A stretch of 44,904 bases of DNA from Chloroflexota bacterium. GTDB lineage: Bacteria; Chloroflexota; UBA6077; SHYK01. Below, one piece after another: positions 15,243 to 23,569 of this stretch; the first letter of the stretch is position 1, and each line of letters opens with the position of its first letter. Position numbers and translations under genes: made by a program. The notes below the pieces were generated by a model that made no database searches, was not told the origin of the DNA, and saw nothing but the letters and a program-made list of their open reading frames with translations. The stretch lies in contig DASRDP010000065.1 in NCBI GenBank assembly GCA_035652535.1, positions 1 to 44,904 on the forward strand, read 5' to 3'.

Positions 15243-15950
15243 CTACGCCTCCTCGGCGGATGGGTCGGCGCTGAGGCGAATCCCCACACCGGTGACCGTG
15301 AGGAGGAGCTTCGGGTTCGCCGGGTCGTCCTCGATCTTTCGCCGAAGCCGGTGGAGGGTCACGCGGAGGACGTCGGCCGCGCCCGGGTCCGTCTCGCCCC
15401 AGATCTGTTGCAGCAAGGTCCGCGTTGGCACCACGGCGTCCGCGTTGAGCATGAGGTACCGGAGGAGGCGGAACTCTGTGACCGTGATGTCCAAGGGGCG
15501 GCCGTCCTTGCGCACCTCGTGGCGACGCGCATCGAGCACGAGGGGCCCAACCTCCAGCACTTCCGCTGCCGGCGCTGGCTCCGGCGTCGTGAGGCCGCGC
15601 GTGCGCAGGCGCGACCGGATACGCGCCAGCAGCTCGCGATAGCCGAAGGGCTTGGTGAGATAGTCGTCCGCGCCGAGATCGAGCCCGAGCACCTTGTCAT
15701 CCTCGGACGTCCGAGCGGTGAGCAGCACGACCGGCAGGTCGGACGTCCGTCGCAGCTCCTTCAGGATGTCAAAGCCGGACGTTCCGCTCAGGTTCACGTC
15801 GAGCACGACGAGGTCCGGGGGATTCTCGCGAATCTGCCTGTACGTCGACGCCGCGTCCACCGCCTGGCTGACCGAGTAGCCGGCCCGGCGCAGGGCGCCA
15901 TCCAAGATGTCGAGCAGATCCCGATCGTCGTCGACGAGGAGAATGCGCAT
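15243..15950 (-). CDS. OmpR/PhoB-family response regulator 2
   Basis: 235 residues. The receiver domain has D7/D8, phosphoacceptor D51 (VVLDVNLSG), T78 and K100-P101 (YLTKPFGY). The winged-helix domain has TEFRLLRYLMLNADAVVPTRTLLQ and the recognition region DVLRVTLHRLRRKIE, closely matching regulator 1. Its ATG overlaps the kinase TGA by one base (TGATG). It is the natural candidate, with regulator 1, to bind the TGTAA operators around it, including site D upstream of its own operon. The family is certain; the target assignment is inference. Confidence 0.94.
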   Translation of the reverse strand: MRILLVDDDRDLLDILDGALRRAGYSVSQAVDAASTYRQIRENPPDLVVLDVNLSGTSGFDILKELRRTSDLPVVLLTARTSEDDKVLGLDLGADDYLTKPFGYRELLARIRSRLRTRGLTTPEPAPAAEVLEVGPLVLDARRHEVRKDGRPLDITVTEFRLLRYLMLNADAVVPTRTLLQQIWGETDPGAADVLRVTLHRLRRKIEDDPANPKLLLTVTGVGIRLSADPSAEEA

Positions 15951-17830
15951 CAGCCGGCGTCACTGACCGGCAGGGTGAACCAGAAGCGGCTCCCAACGCC
16001 GAGCTGAGTCTCGAATCCGACCGTTCCTCCGTGCGCCTCGACCACGGCCTTCACAATGGAGAGTCCCAGCCCGACACCCGGCTGCTGACCCGAGCTGGAT
16101 GCGCGATAGAAGCGCTGGTAGAGTCCCGCCCACTCTTCGGGCGGGATCCCGGGCCCCGTGTCCTCGACGCTCATGCGAATAAACCCCGTCGCGAACTGAT
16201 CTGCTCGAACGCGAATCACGCCGCCGACCGGCCCATAGGTGGATGCGTTGATCAGCAGGTTGGTCAGCGCCTGAACGATATAGCGTGAGTGCGCCATGAC
16301 GAACACGCGCACGCTCGGCAGCTCCGTCTCGATCCGTTGATTTCGTCCTTCCACGAGGAGGGACACGCTGTCGATCGCCTCGGCGACGATCGCCGCGAGG
16401 GCTGTCCGGCGCGGGGACACGACGAATCGGCCGGACTCGACGTTGCCCGCGCTCAGGAAGTTGTCCATCAACGTATGGAGCCGCATGCTCGTGCGCCGCG
16501 CGGTACTGACGACTTCGTCGAACTCCTTGGTGCTCAGGTCGCTGGCCTCGGTGGCCAGAATCTCGAGCGCGCCTTCGAGGACGGCGAGGGGCTCCCGAAG
16601 CTCGTGGGCCACGTAGTACACGAGCTGCTCCTTGAAGCCGCTTGCCTCCACCACGTCGTGGAACTGGGCGTGGAGTCTGAGCCGGGCCTGCTCCAGCTCG
16701 GTCGCGACTGGGGCGAGCTCGGCGTCGGCGATCTGGGGCACGGGCGTGTCCATGTCGCCCTGGCGCATTCGGCCGGCTGCTGCCGCGAGCGCCATCGCCG
16801 GCGCGGACTCTCGGGTCCGCCACACGTGCAGGATCGCCGTGCGAAGAACGGCGAAGACGATGAGAATCGGGATCGCGAGGATGATGATTCTTCGCGGCTC
16901 GCTCGCGTCGCTGACTGCACTGAGGGCCAGAGTGGCCACGGGCGTGCCGTCGATGCCAACGAGGGGTGCGAAGAGCGCCCGGACGTGGCCGCCCGGCGTC
17001 TCGCGGTCGGCATACGCCGTCTGGCTCGCCGCTGTTTCCGGGGCCCCGCCGAGCGGGTCGGCGCTTCCGATTCCCGTTCGGATCCCGCGCTGATCGGACA
17101 TGGTGGAGAGGAGCAGCTCGCCTCCGACGTAGAGGCTGGCGTCGAGGCCCGTGCGCTGGCGAATGGCGTCCAGACCCGGGGCGTCCAGGTGCGAGACGAG
17201 CGCGAGCACGGCGACGAGGTTACCGCCCTCCCGTTCGACCTTGGGCACGAACGCGACAATCGCGGGGAACCGACCGGAGCAGAGAACCAGACCAGCCGTC
17301 TCGTGGCCGGCGGCGAGGGAAGTGAAGCCTGGCAGCTCGCGCATATGCTGCTGATCGGTGCAGCGATGGTCGGCGGAGCGTTGGGCCAGCACCGCCCCGG
17401 AGGGGTCAGAGACGACGATGTTGTCAACACGGGGAGCGACCCGCAGGGCGCCAAGTTCGCGCGCCAGCGCGAGCGGATCGGCCGAGATCAGCGCCGCGTC
17501 GAGGCTGGCATCGTCGGCGAGGAGGTATCCGAGCGCGACCAGCTCCCCGCGCGTCTCGTCGATCTCCGCTTGAAGGAGACTCGCTTCGCCGGCGAGCCGC
17601 GCGTCGATCTCTTGCTGGATGTGCTGCTGGAACACCCAGGTCGTTGGGAAGAGAATGACGGTCACCACTGCGCCGATCTCAATGATATGGAGCGCAAACG
17701 ATCGCGCGATGGCCCAGCGTCGGCGCCAGAGGATTGCGAGTTGGCCGATGTTCAGCAGAGGCTGGCGCACGATAGGCGATTCCTCGGAGCGAGCGCGGGC
17801 CAGGGGCACCCGTTGCGTCCCCGCAGCCAT
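15950..17830 (-). CDS. Sensor histidine kinase 2 with a large extracytoplasmic sensor domain
   Basis: 626 residues. A basic N terminus precedes membrane segment 1 (about 43-68). An external domain of about 245 residues follows (69-312), with the look of a double Cache/PAS-like sensor (DNIVVSDPSGAVLAQRS, then FPAIVAFVPKV). Membrane segment 2 (about 313-336) leads to a HAMP-like linker, a HisKA domain with H409 (YYVAHELREPLAVLE), and an ATPase domain with N-box NLLINASTYGP, VEDTGPGIP and GVGLGLSIVK. From the H-box on it resembles kinase 1, while the input halves are unrelated, so the two kinases probably read different cues into similar regulators. The external ligand is unknown. Confidence 0.93.
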   Translation of the reverse strand: MAAGTQRVPLARARSEESPIVRQPLLNIGQLAILWRRRWAIARSFALHIIEIGAVVTVILFPTTWVFQQHIQQEIDARLAGEASLLQAEIDETRGELVALGYLLADDASLDAALISADPLALARELGALRVAPRVDNIVVSDPSGAVLAQRSADHRCTDQQHMRELPGFTSLAAGHETAGLVLCSGRFPAIVAFVPKVEREGGNLVAVLALVSHLDAPGLDAIRQRTGLDASLYVGGELLLSTMSDQRGIRTGIGSADPLGGAPETAASQTAYADRETPGGHVRALFAPLVGIDGTPVATLALSAVSDASEPRRIIILAIPILIVFAVLRTAILHVWRTRESAPAMALAAAAGRMRQGDMDTPVPQIADAELAPVATELEQARLRLHAQFHDVVEASGFKEQLVYYVAHELREPLAVLEGALEILATEASDLSTKEFDEVVSTARRTSMRLHTLMDNFLSAGNVESGRFVVSPRRTALAAIVAEAIDSVSLLVEGRNQRIETELPSVRVFVMAHSRYIVQALTNLLINASTYGPVGGVIRVRADQFATGFIRMSVEDTGPGIPPEEWAGLYQRFYRASSSGQQPGVGLGLSIVKAVVEAHGGTVGFETQLGVGSRFWFTLPVSDAG

Positions 17831-18070
17831 ACGCTACGCTTCCAGCACGCCGCGCAGCATTCCAGATCGCCGCGCGCTTCCTTGCTGCGTCCAGCGAACA
17901 GCTCCCGGCCAGTAGCCGGCCGCGCGCACAGTGCGGCGGAAAGGCCCGGATTCGACTCCGCGGTGTCTACACGGGCGCGTACGGCCAAACAGGGCAGAAG
18001 GGCGATCTACGCCAAGAACGTGTGTGGTCGAAACGCTCGACAACTCGGCCGAAGATATACGAGCCCGGCA

Positions 18071-18128
18071 TGACGCGGCCGTTGAAATGTGATTACAGAC
18101 CCGAACATTGACGGAATTGTGCATTACA
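18071..18128 (-). promoter_or_regulatory. TGTAA operator, site D
   Basis: Minus strand: TGTAA (18128-18124), 16 bp, TGTT (18107-18104), 6 bp, TGTAA (18097-18093), 9 bp, AACGG (18083-18079), 5 bp, TCA (18073-18071). It lies in the 386-bp gap upstream of kinase 2, suggesting autoregulation of the kinase/regulator pair. The leader to the ATG at 17830 would be over 200 nt; 17831-18070 shows no other gene. A further CGTAA (minus strand) lies just outside the site at 18139-18135. Confidence 0.8.
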
Positions 18129-18216
18129 GAATCGTTACGTTGCATCCATCTTGGCCGGGGCACGGTGATCGTGATTCGCGCGTGGTCCTGACGCGCGCCC
18201 AACCCGGCCCCGGACT

Positions 18217-19563
18217 CTACGGTTTGAGGGCGACAACGCGCCGCCGTCCGTCCGCCCGATCGAGGGTGGAATGGTGGCGACCGTGCAGCTCACGACCGGC
18301 AGCCTCGAGCGCTTCCGCCTGCCGAAAGAGGTCGAGCACGACTGGAGGGACCGGCATGTGGCGAAAAAGCCCGTCGCCCGAGGATGCGGCTGGCCTTCCC
18401 CAATGGGCGTTCCCATGCTTCTTGCGCTCCTGGGGCAACTCCACGAACCTGGCCGCCTCCGCGTCCCGGTACACTTCCATCGGCTCCTCGCCGCGCGCGA
18501 CCCGATCGATCTGCTCGTCCAGAAGCTGTCGGTACATGATGATGCCGGTATCCGACGCGCCGAGCTTCTCGTGCTGGCGCTCCGCGATGGCGCCCTGGGT
18601 GACCCAGGCCATCATGTCCTGACCGAGGGTGAAGTCGACCAGCGCGTCGCCACTCTCGTCCTGCCACGGGATCTGGTGCACGCTGACACGCTCCTGCACG
18701 TCCCGCGGGACTGGGATGCCGGGTCGGTAGCACTTGTAGAGCACGTGAAGCGTGTGGGTGTCGTCCATCGGAACCCGTATCTGGAAGGATGAGGCGGCGA
18801 CTGCGCCGGTCTTCAGCGTGTACGGGAAGACAACGGGGTGGCCGACACGCCAATCGTCGTCTTCCTCGCTTCCACCCGCCTCGATTCGTCGCTTGATCAT
18901 TCCATGATCGAAGCGGTCGAAGCCGATGCGTGTGTGCCCACGCAGCGTGCGCGGCCGGAAGGGCTCACCGCGCTCGGCGGCACGGCGCTCGTTGACGAAA
19001 TTGGTGTAGTAGCCGTGGAGCCATTCGACGTGGGTTGCATCGAGGGAGTTCTCCATAGCCTGGACCCAATTACACGGAAGCACCGTGAAGCCGATCTGCC
19101 GGATGGCGTCGTCGCACACGAACAGGTCGTAGCCCGGCAGGAAGGGCGCGGGTGTGGGACCCAGATAGGCGAACACGAGGCCGCCCAGGACCTCGACGGG
19201 ATACGAGACTGCGCGAACGCGATCCTTGAACGTGCTGTCGGATGGCTCGGCGGGCTGGTCGAGGCACTGCCCATCCCGGGCGAAAGCCCAACCGTGGTAG
19301 GGACAGCGGATCCCGTTCGCTTCAGGGATCCCGTAATAGAGGGAGATCCGGCGGTGGGGACACGGCTCGGCGATCAGTCCGAAGGCGCCCGAGCGATCTC
19401 GGTAGAGAACGAGGTCTTCGCCGAGCAGGCGAACGCGCTTCGTCGGGCGCGCGTCAAACTCGGCCACGCCGGCAATCGGGTGCCAGTAGCGGCGCAGGAG
19501 GTCACCGCCCGGCGTCCCTGGCCCCACGCGCGTCAGCTTCTCATTCAGCTCGCTCGACAGCAT
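18217..19563 (-). CDS. Rieske-type ring-hydroxylating oxygenase, phthalate 4,5-dioxygenase-like
   Basis: Oxygenase component of a Rieske non-haem iron system, 448 residues, the size of phthalate-type oxygenases. The N-terminal Rieske domain has ligands C68/H70 (CPHRR) and C87/H90 (CPYHGW). The catalytic domain has the iron motif D175-x2-H178-x4-H183 (SLDATHVEWLH), and GQDMMAW with the downstream GAIAERQHEKLGASD signature of the phthalate family. It is the last gene of a minus-strand operon after a 4,5-dihydroxyphthalate decarboxylase-like gene and a Gfo/Idh dehydrogenase, the same three activities as in aerobic phthalate catabolism. No reductase gene is present in the window. The substrate is probably a carboxylated aromatic, but phthalate itself is not proven. 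Confidence 0.9.
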   Translation of the reverse strand: MLSSELNEKLTRVGPGTPGGDLLRRYWHPIAGVAEFDARPTKRVRLLGEDLVLYRDRSGAFGLIAEPCPHRRISLYYGIPEANGIRCPYHGWAFARDGQCLDQPAEPSDSTFKDRVRAVSYPVEVLGGLVFAYLGPTPAPFLPGYDLFVCDDAIRQIGFTVLPCNWVQAMENSLDATHVEWLHGYYTNFVNERRAAERGEPFRPRTLRGHTRIGFDRFDHGMIKRRIEAGGSEEDDDWRVGHPVVFPYTLKTGAVAASSFQIRVPMDDTHTLHVLYKCYRPGIPVPRDVQERVSVHQIPWQDESGDALVDFTLGQDMMAWVTQGAIAERQHEKLGASDTGIIMYRQLLDEQIDRVARGEEPMEVYRDAEAARFVELPQERKKHGNAHWGRPAASSGDGLFRHMPVPPVVLDLFRQAEALEAAGRELHGRHHSTLDRADGRRRVVALKP

Positions 19564-19663
19564 TGCTCATACCCCCGCCGTGGCGCTTTTCGTGCACATA
19601 GTAGCCGAAGTTGTGCCTGGAAGCCGGCGTGGCGAGCGCCCGTGTGCGGCGGGCGCGAGGCGC

Positions 19664-20818
19664 TCATTCGGGCGCTGGGCACTGATGGGCCAGGGTGATG
19701 GTGCGGCCCTCCCGCGACGACTGGAGAATGCCGAGGATGACTTCGAGGGTCGCCAGACCCCAGCGTCCGTCTGGGAAGACCGATGTCCCGCCGGCGATGG
19801 CCTGGGCCATCGCGCGCAGGTCCCCGGCGCGGTCTCGGTACGGGGGGCAGATGATCTCCTCGCATCCGTCGTCCGTGTACACGTAGATGCCGTCTGGCGA
19901 CTGGCGTAGGTCACCGTACTCACAGCTGACGACGGTGAGACCGAAGATCGGCTGCCTCCGCTCGCGGTCAGGGCGGGGCCGCTCCAGCCGCGGTTTCGTG
20001 TAGAAGGTGGCTGGATCTGCGGGGGCGGTCTGCCGGACCTGCCGTCGGTAGCCGGCCGACGAGGCGAACCCACTTTCGCCGACTCCCCACGTCAGGTCGG
20101 TGATGTTGAAGTAGCCATAGCCATTGAAGACGAGGGTCGCCGGCGCGCCATTCTCGAACTCGAGAAGCGCCGTGTAGTCCCCCTCCGTCTGGAAGCTCGA
20201 GTGCCATCGTCCCGCATACGCTCGAACACTGCGCACCATTCCGCCGCCGATGCGCCGAACGATCTCGATTTGATGCGGCCCCTGGCGGAAGACGACGCCG
20301 CCGCCCATCGACGTATCCAGCTCGGCCGGCAGTCGTGGACTCCGCAGCCAGCCCTTGTAGCTCCACGCATGAATCCCGATGAGGCGGCCGAGGCGCCCGC
20401 TGGCGACGATCTCCCGCATCTTCACGACGGGCGCGTCGCTGGCGTGGGAGTGGAGGAGGAGGCGGATCCGGCTGCGCTCGGCGGCCTCCACCATCGCCTC
20501 GGCCTGATCGAGGGTGATCGCCATTGGCTTTTCCAGGATAACGTGCACGCCGTTTTCGGCGGCGCAGATCGTGTGCTCAGCGTGAAATGGGTTTGGCGTG
20601 GCGATCCAGACGGCGTCGACGGCCCCGCTCCGGCACATGGCCTCGACGCTTTCAAACGCACGCACGGACGGGAAGTCGTGGCGAAAGGCCTCGCGCGCCT
20701 CGGCGCGCACGTCTGCGACGGCCGTGAGCTCCACGGTCTCCTCGCGCGCGAAGTAGGGCGCGATCTGCCGGCCTTCATTGCCGAGGCCCGCCAGCCCCAA
20801 TCGTATTCTGGTTGCCAC
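19664..20818 (-). CDS. Gfo/Idh/MocA-family oxidoreductase, cis-dihydrodiol dehydrogenase-like
   Basis: 384 residues from a GTG with GGGGAGA upstream. The N-terminal Rossmann fold has GLAGLGNEG, then the family signature EKPMAI near residue 98. The C-terminal alpha/beta domain has GGGVVFRQGPHQIEIVRRIGGG and FGLTVVSCEYGDLRQS. Phthalate 4,5-cis-dihydrodiol dehydrogenase (Pht4) belongs to this family and would restore aromaticity after the Rieske reaction. The gene sits between decarboxylase-like and Rieske genes, fitting that role. The paralogue at 30582-31784 shares GGNVVFNQGPH and FGLTIVSCEHGDIRQS and also sits near a Rieske gene. Confidence 0.88.
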   Translation of the reverse strand: MATRIRLGLAGLGNEGRQIAPYFAREETVELTAVADVRAEAREAFRHDFPSVRAFESVEAMCRSGAVDAVWIATPNPFHAEHTICAAENGVHVILEKPMAITLDQAEAMVEAAERSRIRLLLHSHASDAPVVKMREIVASGRLGRLIGIHAWSYKGWLRSPRLPAELDTSMGGGVVFRQGPHQIEIVRRIGGGMVRSVRAYAGRWHSSFQTEGDYTALLEFENGAPATLVFNGYGYFNITDLTWGVGESGFASSAGYRRQVRQTAPADPATFYTKPRLERPRPDRERRQPIFGLTVVSCEYGDLRQSPDGIYVYTDDGCEEIICPPYRDRAGDLRAMAQAIAGGTSVFPDGRWGLATLEVILGILQSSREGRTITLAHQCPAPE

Positions 20819-20830
20819 GTGCGTCTCCCC

Positions 20831-21817
20831 TCAGGTGAGATCCAGAGTCTCTGGCGCGAAGAGCTCGTCCGTTGCGACGCGGCGCTCACACAGCCCCTGC
20901 TCGTAGACGTAGAGGGTGAGGGCCTCAATGCTGCTGCGGTTCGCCGCGACGCCGTAGGGCCACGGATCGTTCCCGAAGATCTCGCGCTCCTCGTCGAGGT
21001 ACGCCTGGAGCCAGGTAAGCGTGGTCCGCGGGGCGCCGGTCTGGCGCAGCCATTCATAACACCGCGCCTTCGATTGGCTGAAGGCGCGGTACAGGCTCGC
21101 CGCGATCCATCGATGCTCCTCGTAGATGGACCGCCTCAGCGCCACGACGTGCATGATGGGTACGATGCCCGTGCGGCGATAGTAGTCGGCCTCGACTCGA
21201 TGGTAGTCGGGGAACAGCCGTCGAACGCGAGAAGCGCCCTGCAGGAATACGCGCGGGATCGAGGCGCACACCACCGCGTCCAGCGCGCCCCGCTCGAGCA
21301 TGTCGCCGAGAATCGATCCGTCAGGTGTCTGCTCGATCTTCACGTTGCTGGGCAGGCGTGGCGCGAGGGGGAGGATCTTCGCGGGGGTATCGAGTCCGCC
21401 GATGAGCCAGTGGATCTGTTCGGGCGCCACGCCGTAGTCGTGCTGCAACAGGCCACGAATCCAGACGGCCGCGGTGATGGTGTAGTCGGGTACGCCGACC
21501 CGTTTCCCGATCAGGTCCTGAGGAGCTTCGATTCCGCTATCCGTGTTGACGTAGATAAAGCTATGGCGAAACAAGCGCGACGTGAAGACCGGGATGCCGA
21601 TCAAGTCGCGGCTTCCACGCCCGATGGCGTTGGTGAGGCTGGAGAATGACATCTCCGCGACGTCGAACTCCCCGTGGAGAACGCGAACGAACAGTTCGTG
21701 GGGCACGTTCACGGGTTCCCAGGCGATCTCGAATCCGTCCGTGGGCACTGAGCCATCGAAGAGCGCCCGCGTACGATCGTAGTCGCCGCACCCGACGCTG
21801 AGCCGGAGGGTTGGCAT
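20831..21817 (-). CDS. 4,5-dihydroxyphthalate decarboxylase-like protein (Pht5 family)
   Basis: 328 residues from the ATG at 21817, with GAGGGA eight bases upstream. Characteristic opening MPTLRLSVGCGDYDRTRALFDG, then FDVAEMSFSSLTNAIGRG, GKRVGVPDYTITAAVWIRG and a C-terminal FGNDPWPYGVAANR. The family has a periplasmic-binding-protein fold but no signal peptide here, as expected for the cytoplasmic decarboxylase. It is first in the operon, 12 bp before the dehydrogenase. Homologues also include plain substrate-binding proteins of the NMT1/THI5-like group, so decarboxylase activity is probable rather than certain. Confidence 0.85.
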   Translation of the reverse strand: MPTLRLSVGCGDYDRTRALFDGSVPTDGFEIAWEPVNVPHELFVRVLHGEFDVAEMSFSSLTNAIGRGSRDLIGIPVFTSRLFRHSFIYVNTDSGIEAPQDLIGKRVGVPDYTITAAVWIRGLLQHDYGVAPEQIHWLIGGLDTPAKILPLAPRLPSNVKIEQTPDGSILGDMLERGALDAVVCASIPRVFLQGASRVRRLFPDYHRVEADYYRRTGIVPIMHVVALRRSIYEEHRWIAASLYRAFSQSKARCYEWLRQTGAPRTTLTWLQAYLDEEREIFGNDPWPYGVAANRSSIEALTLYVYEQGLCERRVATDELFAPETLDLT

Positions 21818-21985
21818 CGGCGTTCCCTCGCATAGTGGCCGTATTTCGACGCGATTGTACGCGGTTCCGCGAGGGACGGGTTGAGCCGGTTGGCTGGGCG
21901 TGCCATGATTGCAGCAGCCCGCCCGTCGCGGAGACGCGGCCGCGCCCGGCGATGCATGAACCGAACGAGGAGTGAGGAAACACCG

Positions 21986-23143
21986 ATGGAGATCGAAACG
22001 GAGCCGCGAATAACCGGACCCACGACGAGCTGGGCCGGAGCCGTCGCCCAGTTTACTCGGGGGTTCGCATACGATCGGTGGCTCGACACGGTCGGGCTCC
22101 CCGTCCATCGAGGGTTCTTTGTGGAGGACCTTCGGACCGTGCCCGTTGCTCCGTGGGAGGAGCGCGAATGTGGCGCGGCCTTCATCCAGCTCTCCGGGCA
22201 GGAGGGCGTGAGCGAGGCGCGGGTTTGCGAGGTGCCTCCGGGCGCGACCCTGCCTCCATTGAAAATGGGCGTGGACGAGGCCGTGTACGTCGCCGCCGGC
22301 GTCGGGCTGGCGACGGTCTGGGCCGATGAGGGTGGGCCGAAAACGACGTTTGAGTGGCAGCCGCGCAGCCTCTTCTTCATCCCGCGCAATTACACGTGCC
22401 AGCTTTCGAACGCGCGCGGTCATCAACCGGCGCGCCTGCTGCATTACAACTATCTGCCCCTCGCGATGTCGATGATCCAGGAAGTGGACCACTTCATCAA
22501 CAACCCGCACGGCAGGGCGCCGGCCAGCCCCACCGACGGAGAGATGTACGCCGAGGCGCGCGCGGTTGAGCTGAAGAACGCCGCGGACACCCGCCGAAAG
22601 TTCTGGTACGGCAATTTCTTTCCGGACATGCAGGCGTGGGACAAGCTCGAGTCGTTGCGATCACGGGGCGCGGGCGGGCAGTCCGTGCTCATGGGGTTCC
22701 CCCATTCCGAGATGAGCGCCCACATGTCGGTGTTTCCGTCCCGAACCTACAAGAAGGCGCACCGGCACGGACCCGGACGCGTCATCGTGATTCCCGGCGG
22801 CGAGGGCTTTTCGGTCATGTGGGTCGAGGGCGAAGAGCAAGTGCTCGTGCCCTGGCACGAGGCCAGCATGTTCGTGCCGCCGGACCGTTGGTTCCATCAG
22901 CATTTCAATGTCGGGGCGGAGCCCGCCCGATACCTGGCGCTGCACCCCATGCGCCAGTTCATTGGCCACGGCGAGCAGGTCGAAGACCTGGCGCGCGATC
23001 AGATCGAGTACACGGCCGAGGCGCCGTGGATCCGCCAGCATTTCGAAGAGGAGCTGGCGAAGCGCGGAATCACGTCACTGATGCCGCCGGACGTGTACGT
23101 TGATCCCGAATATGAATGGAAGGCCCCCGGCGGCGGTGACTGA
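21986..23143 (+). CDS. Bicupin protein, copy 1
   Basis: 385 residues from the ATG at 21986, with an AGTGAGGA-type site; another ATG ten codons upstream is possible. Two cupin barrels are seen. The N-terminal one (about 85-155) lacks the HxH metal motif (LPPLKMGVDEAVYV). The C-terminal one carries H259/H261 (YKKAHRHGPG) and H304/H306 (RWFHQHFNVG), a likely metal site. It is divergent from the phthalate-type operon across a gap of about 170 bp that must hold both promoters. The paralogue is at 24308-25453. Function unknown; a metal-dependent dioxygenase or isomerase acting on aromatic metabolites is a guess from context. Confidence 0.8.
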   Translation: MEIETEPRITGPTTSWAGAVAQFTRGFAYDRWLDTVGLPVHRGFFVEDLRTVPVAPWEERECGAAFIQLSGQEGVSEARVCEVPPGATLPPLKMGVDEAVYVAAGVGLATVWADEGGPKTTFEWQPRSLFFIPRNYTCQLSNARGHQPARLLHYNYLPLAMSMIQEVDHFINNPHGRAPASPTDGEMYAEARAVELKNAADTRRKFWYGNFFPDMQAWDKLESLRSRGAGGQSVLMGFPHSEMSAHMSVFPSRTYKKAHRHGPGRVIVIPGGEGFSVMWVEGEEQVLVPWHEASMFVPPDRWFHQHFNVGAEPARYLALHPMRQFIGHGEQVEDLARDQIEYTAEAPWIRQHFEEELAKRGITSLMPPDVYVDPEYEWKAPGGGD

Positions 23144-23158
23144 CTCGTCGCCGCGCGT

Positions 23159-23455
23159 TTAAGCCTTCGGGAGGAAGCCGGGAGTGAAAAGCGCGTGGAC
23201 GGGGAAGATCTCGACCCTGGGTTGCGTCTCGATTCCCACCTGCTTCACGCCTTGTGCGAGACGCGTGTCGACGAAGCGCTGGAAGTCCTCCGCACTGTCC
23301 CACACGTCCACGACGCGCAGGCCTGTGTCGCCGAATGCGGAGACGTGAAACCGGGCTCCAACGGGGACGTTGCCCTCCCAGTTGACGAGAGAGCGCGCCG
23401 CTTCGTATTGCTCTTTCGTGACGCCGTCCCACTCCATGATCATCACTACGCTCAT
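23159..23455 (-). CDS. Small dimeric alpha/beta-barrel-like protein
   Basis: 98 residues, soluble. The pattern MSVVMIMEWDGVTKEQYEAARSL, then GARFHVSAFGDTGLRVVDVWDSAEDFQRFVDTRL, is that of small ferredoxin-fold (antibiotic-biosynthesis-monooxygenase or EthD-like) proteins, which form dimers around a small ligand. Such genes often sit in catabolic clusters as accessory or detoxifying proteins. It lies 15 bp from the end of bicupin 1 in convergent orientation. No catalytic residue can be named. The 114-bp gap to the toxin gene shows nothing else. Confidence 0.75.
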   Translation of the reverse strand: MSVVMIMEWDGVTKEQYEAARSLVNWEGNVPVGARFHVSAFGDTGLRVVDVWDSAEDFQRFVDTRLAQGVKQVGIETQPRVEIFPVHALFTPGFLPKA

Positions 23456-23569
23456 GTTGCTCCCCCCGTACTCCCCGTGATTGGGGATTGTGGTCGCGGG
23501 TCGAGGGCGGATGATACCAGACCTCGCGACTTCGGAGTCGCCTTCTGGAGCGGCGTCCGGACCACGAGG

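Noticed and set aside
15132-16007. A plus-strand gene opposite response regulator 2.
   Set aside because: Regulator 2 has every receiver and DNA-binding hallmark; the opposite frame has none.
16289-18073. A 594-residue plus-strand frame opposite kinase 2.
   Set aside because: Kinase 2 has all histidine kinase boxes; the antisense frame has no recognisable domain.
20201-21649. A 482-residue plus-strand frame opposite the Pht5-like and Gfo/Idh genes.
   Set aside because: It is a shadow of two well-supported genes with ribosome sites and motifs.
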